From Janibacter melonis (GTDB lineage Bacteria > Actinomycetota > Actinomycetes > Actinomycetales > Dermatophilaceae), in the NCBI RefSeq assembly GCF_020567375.1, contig NZ_JAJBZM010000003.1, positions 1 through 64,000 on the forward strand: 64,000 nucleotides of DNA. The letters run 5' to 3'. Of the stretch, positions 63,288 through 64,000 are shown piece after piece. A model generated the notes under the pieces. That model was not told the origin of the DNA and ran no database searches. It saw only the letters and a program-made list of their open reading frames with translations. Made by a program: the position numbers and the translations under genes. Every line of letters begins with the position of its first letter. The first letter of the stretch is position 1.

Positions 63288-63811
63288 CACGCGCTCCGGT
63301 CGTCCCGCGCGGACCCGGCGGGGCAGGGCCGGCGCAGGCACACGAGGCGCTCGCGCGACTCCCAGGACGGCGCGTCGACGAAGCCCTGCGTCCGGTAGAG
63401 CTCGACGGCGGCGACGCGCCAGTCCCACACCGACAGCCGCAGCCCGGCCGCCCCCTTCGCCGCCGACCGCGTGACCACGTCCGCCATGAGCGCGCCGCCC
63501 ACCCCGGACCGGCGGTGCGCCGCAGCCACCCAGAGCCGCTTGATCTCGACGTCGTCGCCCGTGCGGTGCAGGACGACCATCCCTACGAGCTCACCCTCCT
63601 GCTCCGCGACCAGGATCTCGCCGTGCGCGAGCGCGGCGGCCGGGTCGCGGACCTCCGCGGAGTAGCGCTGCGGCAGGTCGCCCGCCTCGGCGAGACCGTG
63701 CGCTGACTTCTCCGACTCGGTCTGGGAGTGGTAGTCGGCGAGGAGCGCGGAGACGCCGAGCGCATCGGGGCCGTCGAGCACGGCCGGACGCACGAGCGGG
63801 GGAGTGGCCAT
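63287..63811 (-). CDS. GNAT-family N-acetyltransferase
   Basis: The 174-residue protein has the fold markers ILVAEQEGELVGMVVLHRT, EIKRLWVAAAHRRSGVGGALMADVV (motif A, RRSGVGGAL) and LRLSVWDWRVAAVELYRTQGFV (motif B). It acetylates an unknown amine. It is coupled to the DUF2971-type gene (TGATG). A toxin-antitoxin or self-modification partnership cannot be excluded but is not indicated by any motif. Confidence 0.9.
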   Translation of the reverse strand: MATPPLVRPAVLDGPDALGVSALLADYHSQTESEKSAHGLAEAGDLPQRYSAEVRDPAAALAHGEILVAEQEGELVGMVVLHRTGDDVEIKRLWVAAAHRRSGVGGALMADVVTRSAAKGAAGLRLSVWDWRVAAVELYRTQGFVDAPSWESRERLVCLRRPCPAGSARDDRSA

Positions 63812-63869
63812 GTCGAATGCTCCCACCGACGCCTCCCGCCGGGCAGCGGGCTCGCCTACGCTCGCGGGC

Positions 63870-63938
63870 ATGAGCAGGGTGCTGATGCTGGCCGGACTCG
63901 TCCTCGAGGGCGCCGCCCGACGGGGGCGCTCGGCGTGA
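63870..63938 (+). CDS. 22-residue leaderless micro-ORF
   Basis: TACGCT (63857-63862) lies seven bases before an ATG that opens a 22-residue ORF, MSRVLMLAGLVLEGAARRGR and two more residues. Its stop overlaps the GTG of the next gene (GTGA). It may be a leader peptide that couples translation of the SRPBCC-like gene. Confidence 0.4.
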   Translation: MSRVLMLAGLVLEGAARRGRSA

Positions 63939-64000
63939 CGACACCCGAGGAGCACGAGAGCGCTCGGGTGCTCGGCAGCCTGCGCGCCGAGGACGGCCGC
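63935..64000 (+). CDS. SRPBCC-family protein, 5' end only
   Basis: The first 22 codons, from GTG, encode TTPEEHESARVLGSLRAEDGR. ARVLGSLR.EDGRG is the usual opening of SRPBCC (START-like, Aha1-type) proteins of actinobacteria. The gene runs off the window, so the call rests on a short match. Confidence 0.5.
   Translation, partial: MTTPEEHESARVLGSLRAEDGR

Overview
The window looks like a chromosomal segment of a high-GC actinobacterium. Roughly 72% GC by eye, GTG starts, ATGA/GTGA-coupled operons, many apparently leaderless genes, tRNA genes without an encoded CCA, and families typical of Micrococcales (EtfD, OpuC, LCP, Dcd, YkcB-type glycosyltransferases) all point that way. An Intrasporangiaceae/Janibacter-like host is my best guess, but no gene here fixes the genus. 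I see no prophage, integrase, transposase or CRISPR array.

Layout. 1-56 is the 3' end of a 5S rRNA, so an rrn operon lies to the left. 248-4731 is a tight five-gene operon: a response-regulator/PIG-L deacetylase fusion, an ATP-grasp ligase, a PHP phosphoesterase, a processive-type GT2 and a tiny membrane protein. It suggests polysaccharide synthesis and modification. Converging on it is a two-gene unit at 4695-6019: a 26-residue peptide gene with a strong ribosome binding site, coupled to a cytochrome P450. I read this as a minimal P450-modified RiPP cluster and the best candidate for a new system. 6127-12810 holds a Tat-exported metallo-beta-lactamase-fold protein, an ECF sigma/DUF1059 operon, an acyl-CoA dehydrogenase, a stand-alone BM3-like P450 heme protein and a thioredoxin. 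12900-16634 has tRNA-Gly, a lipoprotein, two tandem secreted paralogues among 48-bp palindromes, and an ECF sigma factor with a membrane partner.

17969-22421 is a coupled operon: dcd, a MauE-like protein, a thioredoxin-like (MauD-like) protein, membrane proteins and a Tat-targeted protein with a 20-cysteine domain followed by LGFP-like repeats. It looks like a dedicated oxidative-folding module. 22434-29805 carries an MFS exporter, a divergent amidase and an OpuC-type osmoprotectant transporter coupled to a 3-hydroxyisobutyryl-CoA hydrolase-like gene. 29821-36604 has a MOSC protein, EtfD with a long repetitive tail, cysK-cysE and a YtxH-like protein. tRNA-Ser(TGA) is followed by a TetR/MFS pair with a clear operator. 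A divergent protealysin-like protease fused to its own emfourin-type inhibitor domain comes next, then aroQ, a cold-shock gene, an LCP ligase and tRNA-Ser(GCT).

43217-46545 is a GT2-GtrA/YkcB pair. 47248-50222 is a molybdate operon (modC-modB-modA-regulator), followed by a two-component system. 52445-52946 is a gene-poor stretch with 19-bp tandem repeats. The right end has a GNAT protein, an M36 metalloprotease, a methyltransferase, a CitMHS/AtuA-like catabolic unit with its LysR regulator, tRNA-Arg(ACG), a DUF2971/GNAT pair and the start of an SRPBCC-like gene.

Two window-wide signals cut across the genes. The 9-mer CGAAGGGGG occurs about 35 times in both orientations, in terminator stems and inside coding sequence, like a DNA-uptake sequence. 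A TANNNT element lies 6-9 bases before many start codons, marking leaderless promoters.
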